A DNA stretch of 64,000 bases from Harmonia axyridis (GCF_914767665.1 NC_059507.1:18044718-18108717), one strand, 5' to 3'; positions 11,601 through 21,929 are shown, numbered from the stretch's first letter. The notes: a model not told the origin generated them from the letters alone. Numbers and translations are program-made.

Positions 11601-14600
11601 CAATAAGTTACGTTAATTACAATCTTTCACACCATTATTTAGGTAAATTGCAGAAAATGTGTGATCTTTTGAAAAAATTTGTTATCTACGGTTTCAATTG
11701 TGTACACCATCATTAAGGCAAGTTTGATAAAGGAGAGAAAATATTTGGATTAATAATTAGAAAAAAATCATGCTGTGACTCTGTGAAATATGGTCTTCAT
11801 GAGCAATGTTACCATAAGATGGTTAATTAAAAACTTGAATTCACCTGAAAGAGCGTTTTGCTTGATAAGATTCAATAACACAGCTCTTAATTTGATTTCT
11901 CACGTTATCCACACACTGTATAGAATGTATATAAATATTTATTATATTTTATTATTTACATACAGGGTGATTCACCGCGATGGCCTATTAGAAGTCCAAC
12001 GTCCAATTAAATATTTGCATATGAAATAAACGATTGACAATAATTAACAATGAAACTAATTTAATTTCAGACTTGTTTCGAATGGTACAATATATACTTT
12101 TTATGATTTCATAACAACCATAACCTTAGAAATATTATGAAGATCCATATTTTTATTTTCTTTCAGGAAAGCTCAAGTAATAATTTCTCTAAGAGGTATG
12201 GAACATTGGGCAAATGTTGCAGGTCCCATTATTAGGAATTACTGTTCTATACAGGGTGTATCTTGAATGGTTGGCCTTCGCCTAGTAGTGAATGCAAGTC
12301 ATCCAGGCCTTTCAGAAAAGTAGCTTGTTGCGTATCCCAACTGTTAGTTTCGGAGATACAGGGTGATTCAGGGAAAAATCTCAAAGATCTTATTATTGCC
12401 CTAGAAATATCAAAATAACATTGAACGCTCTGAAAGGTTGTTTGATGTGAACAAACCCACAAAATTCAAATAAAATCGGACTGCTGATTTGCGAGTAATG
12501 GTTATCCGAAATTGAAGCCGATTTTCATTAATCTTCCTGTACATTACTAACTGTCTTAAGATACACAACAAGCCACTTCTCTAAAAAGCCTGGATAACCT
12601 ACACTCACCACTAGGCTATAGCCAACCACTCATGTTACACCCTGTATAAGCAAAAGATTCGAAAAATTTCGAAAGAAGGTTTTACAGTAACGATATCTGA
12701 ACAAATATATTTTTTCATTTTTCAGTATAGATTGTAGAAACAAGTTTCAAGGAATATGGGTATTAATTTAATCAATTAATATTGCTCTCACGAAAATATA
12801 TGCTTTTTCTGAGAAGGGTATAACTACCTGATAATTCTATCTCATCTTCAGGTTCCACTTGAACTGGTATTCCATGATGTTGCATAATACTCTGTTTGTT
12901 TTTGTCAACATTCATATCTGAAGCTTCCATGGTACTATTATCTGAAGCATAATATAATACCGTTTTAATTCAATGGCATGATAACAATGATCACACATAA
13001 ATATACAGGGATATTCAAGGAAGGTTGATTATTATAAATGAAGTACCTTGAAATTCTGCATATCTGTCTTCCTCCTCTCCACAAACAGTGGAGAAAACAG
13101 TATCATCGAAGTTCTTCATAAGAGAAGTAGATGATCGGTTAATTTCCACATATTCTGTTCCAATTGAAAAATCATTGAAATCCTCATAGACTAGAGATTT
13201 TTCTGGCGATCTCCGCGGATTAAGCAATATATCTTCTATAATTATTTTCTCTGCAAATCAATAAAGATTCAATATCAGCCCTCGATATAGCTATTAGCTA
13301 TCAGGTCACTACAGAGGCGTACCCAGGCATAAGCCTTGGGGAGGATATAGAAAAAATTGTTCGCATTTTCCTTCTTTTGAAGAAGTTTTCCAAAGAAGTT
13401 TGCTTACTCATAATAAGATTGTGTTATATAAGGTTGTTACATACAATGGATATTCCTCCTGGGGGAATATATCCCCCTTATCCCCCCCTTGGGTACGCCA
13501 CTGCGTCACTATAAAATTAAAGTTGTTCGTGAATTGAGCTATAATATACATACATATATAATAGTTGAGGATGAAAATAAGACTCAAATGATCTTGTTAT
13601 CAAAAATATGTGAAGAACAAGTAAGTAGGTACCTTGAAATGCTCCGTCACTACTTTGTTCATCTCTACCCTCAACGGTGGAAACATATTCATGGTTGATG
13701 GAGGAAGTAGATGGTCTGTCCATATCCACATATTTTTTTCCAATTTTTGAATCAGTGGAATGATTATCGCCTATAGATTTTTCTACTGATTCTCTTTGTT
13801 CGAGCGTTTCTTCTTGAAGAATCCTCTGTTCTTCTCTTTGCTCTGAAAATGAATATGGATTGGATATAAATATTTTATTGCAAACAGTCACTCAGAAAAA
13901 CTTAATTGTACCCGTTGGGCAAAATTCGATGGTATTGAATAGTAGCCCTGTAGCCATAGGATCTAGGAATTATGGATGGCATATTTTCAACTTCGATTTT
14001 TAAAAGATGGATAATGACCAAAACCAATCCCTATTTATTTATTCATTAATGAGTGAAATCTCATTTTGGATTCAATGATTCATTTTTATGAATTTTTATA
14101 GTTAATGAATGCTAATTAATAACGATTCGTTTTGAATTTTTGAAAGCTATATTTCATCAACACAATAAAATTGAAAGTTTAACTGACTTTTCATATAGAA
14201 AGAAATAAATGATTAATCAGGTGACATAAAGAATGATACTTTATTAAACTTATATATTCAAATGCTTGATTCTGAAAATAGTGGAAACCCTAATTTCCGA
14301 TATTTTTTGCCTTTTTACCGAATTTCAGCTAAAATCTGACCGAAATATTACGATTTAAGGTTGAAAATACGTGTCAAATGACCGTGTTATTGAAAATATT
14401 TCGAGAAAAAGTAATTACCTTGAATTGCTTCATCACTACTTTCTTCATCTTTTTTAACAACGGAGGAAACATATTTATGGTTGATGGAGGAAGTAGATGG
14501 TCTGTCCATATCCACATATTTTTCTCCAATTTTCGAATCAGTGAAATTATTATCGCTTACAGATTTCTTTACTGATTTTAGCTGTCCAACCATTTCATCT

Positions 14601-17106
14601 TGAAGTACCCTCAGTTCTTCTTTTTTCTCTGAAAATGAATATAGATTCGATATGAATATATTATTTGTCACTCAGAAAATCTCAACTACAACCTTAAGAA
14701 AGGAATATAATGGATGGCATATTTTCAACTTCAATTCTCAAAAGATGAATACCTAATGTCCAAAACGGAATCCCTTTCTCCTTTTGTGTTCAATTCATAA
14801 GGGAAAATTCATTTTTGTTTGAATTGATTAATTTTTTCAATTTTTTTTATTCATATGAAATAAAAAATTTAACGATGTTGAATCCGGAGACCTTACTGAC
14901 CACCAAATAATTTAATTATCAGAAGTTCACAAATTATCATAAATAGGCCCTTGGTTGATTTGCCGTGTGAAACTGAAACTTTTTATGATTTTTGTAGTTT
15001 TTAAAGAAATTTATTTATCATATTATATATCTTCGAAAATTGAAAAAACGATTTTATTTATTTTAGAAACATTTGTGGTTTTTAATAAACAACAATTATG
15101 TATTATAACTTCTAGACTAAGTAAGCAATAAGAATGAAATAATTATACCAATGGATTTTACCAAAAAAGTGACTGTAGTACTTTTCATTTCACGCCAATT
15201 TCCAATTTTCTTCTATAGCTTGAAAACAGTTGAATTTATTATCTGTTCGAGTCCGCAAATGTGCCATTCATCTTTTGCTAGCTCAAAAGTTTTCTGAGAT
15301 CCCATCACTAGACAACGAATTTGGGACAGCCGATATAGTCAATTGAAATGTTTGGCTCTATATGTACAGGGTGTTTTATTATTAACTGGATTAACATATA
15401 TGGTCGTGTAGATGACACCGGGAGAATAATTTTTGTCTTATGACATATTTTTTTTTTTTAACGACTTTATTCTTCAATTAGATACAACAAGGCGACATTT
15501 AGCTTGAAGCTACTCTTACATGTAACCTCATCATACCATAACATCCATGACCTAGCCGGGATTCGAACCCGGTACCTTCAGCATCACAGCCGTCTCCCAA
15601 ACCACTGTGCTGCCGAAGGTAGACAACATATATCTCGTTTTCAAAGCGAACTTGAGACACAAAGGGTTCAACGTAATTTCTGAGCAATATTTTATTGAAC
15701 ATGATCAGTATGAACCTTTAAAGTTACGATTTCTGGTCACACCAACTTATTTTTTGGTGCTAAATTCGAAAAAGGTAAAGAACCCTGAAAAAAAATTTCA
15801 AACTGGCGGAAAACCTGCAATGTTCGTAATTTTTTTTTTCGGTTGTCAAATTGAATTTCATTTTCCGAATGAACTCAATTTTCCAAGAATTTCAATAAAA
15901 AAATCTTTATAAATCGAAAGGAATATAATTGTTGCATGTTTACAGGAAAAAATTATTCACCCGAAATTGATGAAATATTTCACGATTGTCTTGTTTTCAT
16001 ACTTTACACGAATATGAAAACTGAATCGAAAAATATCAAACCTTCCTTCATTAAAGCCATCCAAAATTCTCCTCCGGTCTTCTAACAAAATTGAATTATC
16101 CTTGGATGAGTTCAAATTTATAATTCACAGGTAATAACTCAAGGTCGAGAGTTCGACCCCTAACATAGATTCATTGGAATTACAGTGAAATATTTTTGTG
16201 ATAAATTTTCATTACTATTTGAATTGTTTCGACAGCTCAATTTCAAACTTTTGGCCATCATAGCCCTACCAGTTTTTTTTTTCAATTATGCTAGAGGACC
16301 AAAAGAAAAATTTAGATGGCTTTAATGAAGGAACTGTTCGATATTTATCGATTCTTTTTTACTTTCGTGTGAGGTATAGAGATAAGTACAATCATCAAAC
16401 ATTTCATCAATTTCTGTTGATTTTTTTTCGCTTTAGATATGTAAAAAATATTTTGGTTCGATTTATGAAAAAATTTTCTCACAAAAATTATCTTAGAAAA
16501 TTGAGTTCATTCAGAAAATTAAATTAAATTTAGCAACCGAGTTCTCGTTCGGAAGTTATCGTATAAACGTTCGGCCGGACAGAATCGAATTTGAGGATAG
16601 ATTTGTCAACAGTGAGTGGAACCTTTTGAAACCATTTCCGGCTCGGAATTCAAAAACTACAGACATCGTGATGAAATGATAGAGCGATCAATTCGGATAC
16701 AGGCACTCGAAAAAATTTAATTTTATTTTATCAACAATAAGTTTCATTTCGAAATTTCTGATTACGAAACAGGAGGTACAGGGGGTGTTATGGAACTTTG
16801 CAGTATTGTGATCAATTAAGAATATTCTATATTCAATTATAGTGGCAAAATTCATATGTATCCCTGGAGATTTTCAAAAAGAAATTTCATTCTAACAACT
16901 TATTTTCAATCGATAAAAAATAATTATGGGTGATAATATAAAAAAACAACTCACCTTTTTCTGTTATCAGTACTGCTTCATATTTGGCACCTCTATGTTT
17001 TACAATGCAGGCATTATTATCTCCTTTTTTCTTTGAAATATTTTTCATTGAATATATTCCGTAAGTCTGGTCGGGAAAATGAACTAGACCAAACATTTTT
17101 GCTTTC
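8385..17106 (-). CDS. Zinc-finger, tyrosine-recombinase-like, Myb-like modular protein (seven coding exons)
   Basis: Joining 17096-16955, 14628-14419, 13842-13633, 13250-13047, 12941-12828, 11326-9308 and 8617-8385 gives 3132 nt, an open frame of 1043 aa plus stop. All internal boundaries are GT-AG and all are phase 1, so every internal exon is a multiple of three. Order: short conserved N-terminal module; three acidic, Ser-rich linker exons, two clearly duplicated; a 38-codon exon; C2H2-type fingers (about 391-409, 474-493); phage-integrase-like domain (about 735-905); C-terminal Myb/SANT-like segment. Similar domain combinations exist in multicopy animal proteins thought to derive from Crypton-type YR elements. 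I infer a DNA-binding nuclear protein, either host-domesticated or still part of a mobile unit; the sequence alone does not decide. A 200-bp N gap lies in the last intron. The exon chain is inferred from splice signals, not transcripts. Confidence 0.75.
9004..9203. other. Assembly gap of 200 N
   Basis: A run of exactly 200 N lies between the large recombinase-like exon and the terminal exon. The round length suggests a scaffold gap of unknown true size, so an extra small exon could be hidden here, although the phases on both sides already match. Confidence 0.95.
9308..11326 (-). CDS. Large exon: zinc fingers and tyrosine recombinase-like domain
   Basis: A 2019-nt exon, acceptor TTATTTTCAG and donor AAAG/GTGAGA, phase 1 at both ends. 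It begins with an acidic, Ser-rich stretch. Finger 1 is C-x2-C-x9-H-x4-H (CFYCHTKQQ...), finger 2 is C-x2-C-x11-H-x3-C (CANCKGFFS...). A helical region follows, then recombinase boxes: FNRRRAGEVERI (box-I Arg, about residue 740 of the joined protein), TNLRKHIAT (box-II Arg, about 865), FMGHSEK (His, about 891) and GIYRQP (Tyr, residue 900; codon 9509-9507). His-to-Tyr spacing is nine, as in phage integrases. The His of the usual HxxR is Thr. The exon finishes in an acidic Asn/Ser-rich tail. This resembles Crypton-type or Crypton-derived proteins. Catalysis is uncertain because of the missing His. Confidence 0.8.
11962..12020 (+). repeat. Half MITE end (CAGGGTGATTCACCGCG)
   Basis: Begins TACAGGGTGATTCACCGCGA and continues GGCCTATTAG. 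The same end occurs in reverse at about 51190-51215 in the foldback at 51 kb. No partner terminus is seen locally, so this is a fragment in the intron. Confidence 0.5.
12252..12644. mobile_element. Tc1/mariner-type MITE with ~100-bp inverted arms
   Basis: TA-flanked element with ends CAGGGTGTATC and ...TTACACCCTG. The outer 100 or so bases are inverted copies containing GGTTGGC, CCTAGT and ATCCAGGC phrases. The centre contains a second CAGGGTGATTCAGGG end, suggesting nesting. It lies in the intron between the 114-bp and 2019-bp exons of the recombinase-like gene. Confidence 0.75.
12828..12941 (-). CDS. 38-codon phase-1 exon with internal ATG
   Basis: Acceptor TATGCTTCAG and donor ATCAG/GTAGTT. 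The exon is 114 nt and phase 1 at both ends. It encodes an acidic peptide including IPVQVEPEDEIELS. An in-frame ATG in CCATGG context lies near its 5' end, so a shorter protein starting here and skipping the variable linker exons is possible. Confidence 0.65.
13047..13250 (-). CDS. Linker exon, third and divergent member
   Basis: Acceptor GATTTGCAG and donor TTTCAAG/GTACTT. 204 nt, 68 codons, phase 1 at both ends. The product is acidic and Ser/Thr-rich. Its 3' half (NRSSTSLMKN, then an FQG ending) is related to the two copies upstream but has diverged and lost the common length, so it is probably an older duplicate. No catalytic motif is visible; I infer a flexible linker. Confidence 0.65.
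13312..13503. mobile_element. hAT-like MITE with GTCACTA target duplication
   Basis: Ends CAGAGGCGTACCCAGG and, inverted, CTTGGGTACGCCACTG. The flanks are GGTCACTA on the left and CGTCACTA on the right, an almost perfect 8-base duplication as made by hAT transposases. It is non-coding and sits in an intron between two linker exons. Confidence 0.8.
13633..13842 (-). CDS. Duplicated linker exon, copy 2
   Basis: 210 nt, 70 codons, acceptor CATTTTCAG, donor TTTCAAG/GTACC, phase 1 at both ends. It pairs with 14419-14628 at the same length, and 47 of 71 residues counted across the junction codon agree. The shared core is YVDMDRPSTSSINH. The N-terminal third is Glu/Gln/Arg-rich and could form a short coiled coil. 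The upstream intron begins with sequence homologous to that of copy 1, so the copying took exon and intron together (unit about 786 bp). Confidence 0.75.
14419..14628 (-). CDS. Duplicated linker exon, copy 1
   Basis: 210 nt, acceptor CATTTTCAG, donor ATTCAAG/GTAATT, phase 1 at both ends. It encodes a charged segment with YVDMDRPSTSSINH, homologous to the exon at 13633-13842. Being symmetric, it could be included or skipped without disturbing the frame. Intron sequence between this and the N-terminal exon includes a SINE and a foldback. Confidence 0.75.
15448..15627 (-). mobile_element. tRNA-derived SINE, minus strand
   Basis: Reading the minus strand: an A-box-like GGCAGCACAGTGG, then GGTACCGGGTTCGAATCCC (B box), a GGCTAGGTCATGGATGTT body, and an A-rich tail. 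It is the same family as 21306-21465. It lies inside the first coding intron of the recombinase-like gene. Target duplications are not clear here. Confidence 0.75.
15850..16530. repeat. Large foldback in intron
   Basis: Arms about 15850-16095 and 16288-16530 are inverted copies, sharing TGAATGAACTCAATTTTC, CTTCATTAAAGCCATC and GATGAAAT phrases. The loop (about 16096-16287) includes a GTTCGACCCC stretch. Non-coding; superfamily unknown. Confidence 0.65.
16545..16720 (+). repeat. Family A fragment
   Basis: Contains GAATTTGAGGATAGATTTGT and ACAGACATCGTGATGAAATG, matching phrases at 3030-3140 and 22560-22600. Confidence 0.5.
16955..17106 (-). CDS. N-terminal coding exon
   Basis: Acceptor TTTTCCAG, ATG at 17096, donor AAAAG/GTGAGT. 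It encodes MFGLVHFPDQTYGIYS, a KNISKKKGDN stretch, then KHRGAKYEAVLIT. The pattern of an opening VxFxD, a middle basic run and a closing K-x-x-G-x-x-Y-x-A-x-[VL] is one I associate with N-terminal modules of insect proteins of unknown function, including BEN-domain proteins. The acceptor before the ATG implies at least one 5' noncoding exon. The start is chosen because it is the first ATG after the acceptor and lies in phase with all later exons. Confidence 0.65.
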
Positions 17107-17526
17107 CTGGAAAACACAATTTCTTTATTTAACTGTCTCAATTAAGATTATCAATAGATCTTACCTTACAAAAAGATCGAAATATTCAAACACAAGTTTT
17201 CACTCCGAAATATTCACAACACAACCAACTTCAGATTAAAAAAATCGAATTTATCTGCTCGTCTATTTTCAGAGTTCTAATATTCACTTGGAGAAATTCA
17301 GAATAGATCTGTATTATTCCAACTGTTACTAGGCCCTAGTAACAGAAATTTTTTTATTATCTCGTCAAATGAGCGAGATTTTGCCTATATACGATGACAT
17401 GAAACACCCGATATTGGTTATACACAAAAATCTAATACATTCAAATATAAATCGTTTTCAAGTTTTATATCTTCAAAAAAGTAATTTTAAGGTTGAAAAA
17501 TATCGAATTGTATATTAAGCTCTTAC

Positions 17527-17700
17527 CTTTAATAACTGAATAAACAAAAAGTCCTTAGGTCAAAGGCAAATATAACTTATAAAAAAACTTCAAACACCTT
17601 CACTAACTTCACTTAATAATTGAGTCTCAAAAACGTACAAATATCAGTCAGTCAGTAAGCAAGACCGTATAGAAATAGTGAAGAGTACTAGTATTATATA
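17527..17700 (-). promoter_or_regulatory. Candidate promoter and 5' noncoding exon
   Basis: On the minus strand TATATAATA lies at about 17700-17692. A TCACT initiator-like pentamer lies close to the expected distance, and a strong donor AAAG/GTAAGA ends at 17527. A second donor, TAAG/GTAAGA, ends at 17165 and could define another untranslated exon. This is inference from signals only. Confidence 0.35.
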
Positions 17701-17772
17701 GTAATTACCCCTCCCAAGATTTTCAAAATATGAAATTTCAGAATTCTTGCAGAAACGAAAAACGAAATTTTT

Positions 17773-18598
17773 TTCCATAAAAATGAACCAATAATCATTT
17801 TACTTTCCTTTGAAATCTTCAAGGCAGTCGAAAATCGCACCCTTCAGAGTTTATTAGTTTATTATCGCTTTCAAGATAATTATTTTTATTTCCCTACGAG
17901 CACGTCTATTTTCGAGATTTATTATTATCCTTTGTATATCCACTTTGTCGGCGTTGCCTCTGGTTTTGCCAAATGTGATTTTTGTATTCGTCATCGGTAT
18001 ACGCCAGGCCAGTGATTCCTAAAGTGGTCCAGGTTATTGCAAAATATTCAACGCTTTCAAATAATAGCTACCTAAATTTGCATAACGGTCAAAAAAGTTA
18101 TCCGTCTTTACTGAATTTTAAAGCCGACCCATAAAACGAACCGTAATTCTGTTATGGATAATGCCGACAAAGCATTATCAGAGGTGTCTACAAGCATGAG
18201 AGTTGCTAAGTACAGGTCCATTATGCATAAGATATTGTAATTACTGTATTGAATTCGTATAAGATCCTCTTTATTTCCGGAAAGCAATGTATTGATCGAA
18301 CATCATTTCAACAGTTTCATCAGCGTGATCAGATTGGAATATGATGAATCTATACTGACGTTTGAATTGAGAAGTGCGTGCGTATCTACAAAAAATCACT
18401 TTTGGGATATTGATTGAACTTTAAATACTTTCATTTGTGCCATCCACAGATTAAATTTAATTAACATGCATTATCATTTATTTTTTCTTCATATTAATTC
18501 AATTGAATCTGTGGATGAAATGAAAGTCTTCAAAGACAAATATCCCAAATGTGCTATTTTGCAGATACGCCCTTTTCAATTGAAACGTATATTATATT
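17773..18598 (+). repeat. 942-bp-offset tandem duplication, copy 1
   Basis: 826 bases matching 18715-19540 with about two substitutions seen (CCATCCACAG/CCATCTACAG; GAAACG/GAAAAG). No ORF of note. Its last 250 bases are themselves a foldback: GACGTTTGAATTGAGAAG... is mirrored by ...CTTTTCAATTGAAACGT, and CATCCACAGATT by AATCTGTGGATG. A 116-base spacer (18599-18714) separates the copies. Confidence 0.9.
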
Positions 18599-18714
18599 TT
18601 TGATGGTCTTTTTAATGTGCTTTCAACAATTGAACATTTGCTCCCATAACCACATATAAAATATTATGAATCTAAATAATTGATTGGAAATACAGAGATA
18701 TATCTTCGTAAAAA

Positions 18715-19540
18715 TTCCATAAAAATGAACCAATAATCATTTTACTTTCCTTTGAAATCTTCAAGGCAGTCGAAAATCGCACCCTTCAGAGTTTATTAGT
18801 TTATTATCGCTTTCAAGATAATTATTTTTATTTCCCTACGAGCACGTCTATTTTCGAGATTTATTATTATCCTTTGTATATCCACTTTGTCGGCGTTGCC
18901 TCTGGTTTTGCCAAATGTGATTTTTGTATTCGTCATCGGTATACGCCAGGCCAGTGATTCCTAAAGTGGTCCAGGTTATTGCAAAATATTCAACGCTTTC
19001 AAATAATAGCTACCTAAATTTGCATAACGGTCAAAAAAGTTATCCGTCTTTACTGAATTTTAAAGCCGACCCATAAAACGAACCGTAATTCTGTTATGGA
19101 TAATGCCGACAAAGCATTATCAGAGGTGTCTACAAGCATGAGAGTTGCTAAGTACAGGTCCATTATGCATAAGATATTGTAATTACTGTATTGAATTCGT
19201 ATAAGATCCTCTTTATTTCCGGAAAGCAATGTATTGATCGAACATCATTTCAACAGTTTCATCAGCGTGATCAGATTGGAATATGATGAATCTATACTGA
19301 CGTTTGAATTGAGAAGTGCGTGCGTATCTACAAAAAATCACTTTTGGGATATTGATTGAACTTTAAATACTTTCATTTGTGCCATCTACAGATTAAATTT
19401 AATTAACATGCATTATCATTTATTTTTTCTTCATATTAATTCAATTGAATCTGTGGATGAAATGAAAGTCTTCAAAGACAAATATCCCAAATGTGCTATT
19501 TTGCAGATACGCCCTTTTCAATTGAAAAGTATATTATATT
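18715..19540 (+). repeat. 942-bp-offset tandem duplication, copy 2
   Basis: Second copy of the 826-base unit, same orientation. The near identity points to a very recent event or to an assembly artefact. The unit includes the start of the terminal foldback and TTGTCGGCGTTGCCTCTGG in its first third. Confidence 0.9.
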
Positions 19541-19764
19541 GAATATGAATTGATTCATCGGAACATTCTTGAGTCTAGACATTCCCAACCGTCTCGGTTA
19601 GATTTTTTGAAACTACTAAAATCTATCAAATGATTTCTTCCTATTAAAAACTTCCTGAAAATGCAATAATCTACTGAAAAATTGGATATCAACTAAATCT
19701 GGTCATACTGAGTTTCATTATATTTTGAGTATCTATTGACACTTTAGCTCAAATGATAGGTACA

Positions 19765-19862
19765 CTGAAATTATCGTACAAAACGCTATTATCGTACATG
19801 CGATATCGTACATAGAATTGAGCAGCAAATTATCGTACAAAACGATAATTATCGTACGAACG
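19765..19862. repeat. Cluster of TTATCGTAC motifs
   Basis: ATCGTACAAAACG, ATCGTACATGCG, ATCGTACATAG, ATCGTACAAAACGA and ATCGTACGAACGG occur within about 100 bases, some in near-palindromic arrangement (CGTACAAAACG / CGATAATTATCG). Function unknown. Confidence 0.6.
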
Positions 19863-19874
19863 GCAACGCTGTAC

Positions 19875-20776
19875 TAGGGCTCTTGCAGCAAAAATTCGAT
19901 AAGAGGGGGAATATCATCATCCACATCTTGAAGAAAACACCAGACGTGGTGTAAACATTTATTTACAACCCTTGTATTGCCGATAACTGGAGAATTCACT
20001 ATATGGATTGAAGACATCTGGTTACGGTCCCGAAATTCAACATTAAAAAGATGTACCTATATCTGAATCATCTCTATACCGACCCCGAGGAGTCTTTTCA
20101 AGCCGGACTTTAATATTTTCAATATTCTGCTTGAATTTTATGTAGAAGCCTCTATTTACACGAAATTTTGCATGAAGATCAAAATTGATAATTTATATAT
20201 TCAGGCAAAATTTCAACTCGAGCAAATTTGTTGTAACTTATATATTAGGTGTACATTTTTTTAATTCTTCTTGAATTTTCTATTGTTCTGTTTATGCTAT
20301 CCGCACGAAATTGTGCACGCAGTCTCGAATGATCATTTTATGTATACACGCGAAATCTCCATCTGATCAGATCTGTAATCACAGAGATATCAAGTTTTTA
20401 ATATCCAATATTCTTCTTGAATTTTCTATGGTTAATTTTTTATGGTTCTCATTATGCGATAAGCTTGAAATTTGGCGAGGAGCTTAGCATTGCTATTTTA
20501 TATCAATACCCAAAATCTCAACTCAACGTCAGTTCTGTGGTAACAGAGTTTCTATGGTTCTGATCAAGTGATCAACAAGATATTTCGCACGAAGCTTTAT
20601 ATGGTCATTCTACATCTGAATGCAAATTTCCCTCGCAAATGTGACTTTGGTTTCGAAATTCACAAAATACAAAATTTCGAACGGCCATATTTACGGAACC
20701 CCTATTCAGGTTCTGCTTATTAAACGAACTCAACTGCGGCATTGGAGATCCGAACCTTCCCTGCAAATTTCGCGTA
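19875..20776 (+). repeat. Family A copy, right of the recombinase-like gene
   Basis: Full-length version of the repeat inverted at 4975-5535. It includes GGTCCCGAAATTCAACATT, TCAAGTGATCAACAAGAT and, at its outer end, CCTGCAAATTTCGCG. The MITE at 20779 is attached directly to that end. Confidence 0.75.
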
Positions 20777-20778
20777 TA

Positions 20779-21080
20779 CAGGGTGTTTCATTGGGAAACG
20801 GAAATACTTCATAGGTGCTTAGTTGACACCAAGGCGATTCTGGAGATACCCCATTCATTGGGTCTTACAGTCTTCGTAGGCGAGATACAGAGTGTTTTAT
20901 GCGTTTTGCCCGTTCCTTTCAGAGGCCATTTCAAACGAACCACCCAGTATATTTTCTTCATATTTGGCAAATATGTTCCTAATTGAGAGCCCAAACGTAT
21001 CATGCAATAACCACCTCGAAAATTCAGGTCCTGGTTAACAAAAAATTATGAATAGTTTGAATCCTCGTAACAACACCCTG
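20779..21080 (+). mobile_element. CAGGGTGTTTCATT MITE, copy 1
   Basis: 302 bp, TA on both sides, ends CAGGGTGTT and AACACCCTG. The sequence matches 28501-28801 in reverse orientation along its whole length. No transposase. Tc1/mariner superfamily is inferred from the TA target and the ends. Confidence 0.8.
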
Positions 21081-21305
21081 TACATCGGAATTTTGAAAAT
21101 CTGTTTCGATATTCGGAAACACCACTAAAAACTAAACTGAGAAGTGTAATTCAAATTTTCGCGCAGACAGTTTTACTGCACACATTTTCAAAGTGAAAGT
21201 GAAGTTTTCAAGAACTCATCAGGCTTGTCGGCGTTCGCTTTACGTTGCCGGATTTCATGACCACTTGGGGTTCTGCATTATTATCTTTTCAATTCTCTAA
21301 TCAGA

Positions 21306-21465
21306 CTACCTCGGTAGTGCAGTGGACAGAGATGTCGACTGTGGTGCCGAAGGTACCGGGTTCGAATCCTGGCTAGGTCATGGATGTTGTACATGTCCGG
21401 TGATGGTTAGGTTAGAGGCTAATGACCATAGCAGTCGATGCCTTCAATGAAAGAAAAAAAAAAAA
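21306..21465 (+). mobile_element. tRNA-derived SINE with 12-bp target duplication
   Basis: Body begins CTACCTCGGTAGTGCAGTGG (A box), then GGTACCGGGTTCGAATCC (B box), GGCTAGGTCATGGATGTT and an A-rich tail. TCTCTAATCAGA stands at 21294-21305 and again at 21466-21477, a perfect duplication, so this is a LINE-mobilised, probably young copy. It is not a functional tRNA gene: the stems are not maintained. Confidence 0.88.
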
Positions 21466-21929
21466 TCTCTAATCAGAATGTTGATTCCTCAAAAATGGAA
21501 TGCAAAATATAAGAAAACAATTCTATTTCATCACTTCCAACTGATCCTTCTTGAGAAATATAAGTTTCATTATTTCATACCACATTCCATTATTTTATGA
21601 TATTCTTCATTTTTTATATCAAATTATCTAGAGTCGAGCGTGGGCGCAATCGAATTAAATAATGGTTCATCCTCATCATCCGATCATTACTCGATAATCT
21701 TAAACAAAAATGCCGAAAACAAAACAAAAATTAACAGGGCCCAAATATGTGTTCAACGAGAAGGCGGTGTTTTTGAACATTAACTCGATATTTTATAGCA
21801 TTTTATCAAATCCGTCTGTTATAAATGTTTCCTATTAATACAACTGTCTTATTTTCACCTTTACGAAAAAATGTTAGATAAGCTTTGTTGCTGAGAATGT
21901 TATTACGAATCTAAATGCATGAAAAAATA

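Noticed and set aside
16131..16180. tRNA-like GTTCGACCCC stretch
   Set aside because: Only a B-box-like string in the loop of a foldback; no A box or stems.
21306..21380. tRNA gene
   Set aside because: A and B boxes exist but the cloverleaf is not maintained, and an A tail and target duplication show it is a SINE.
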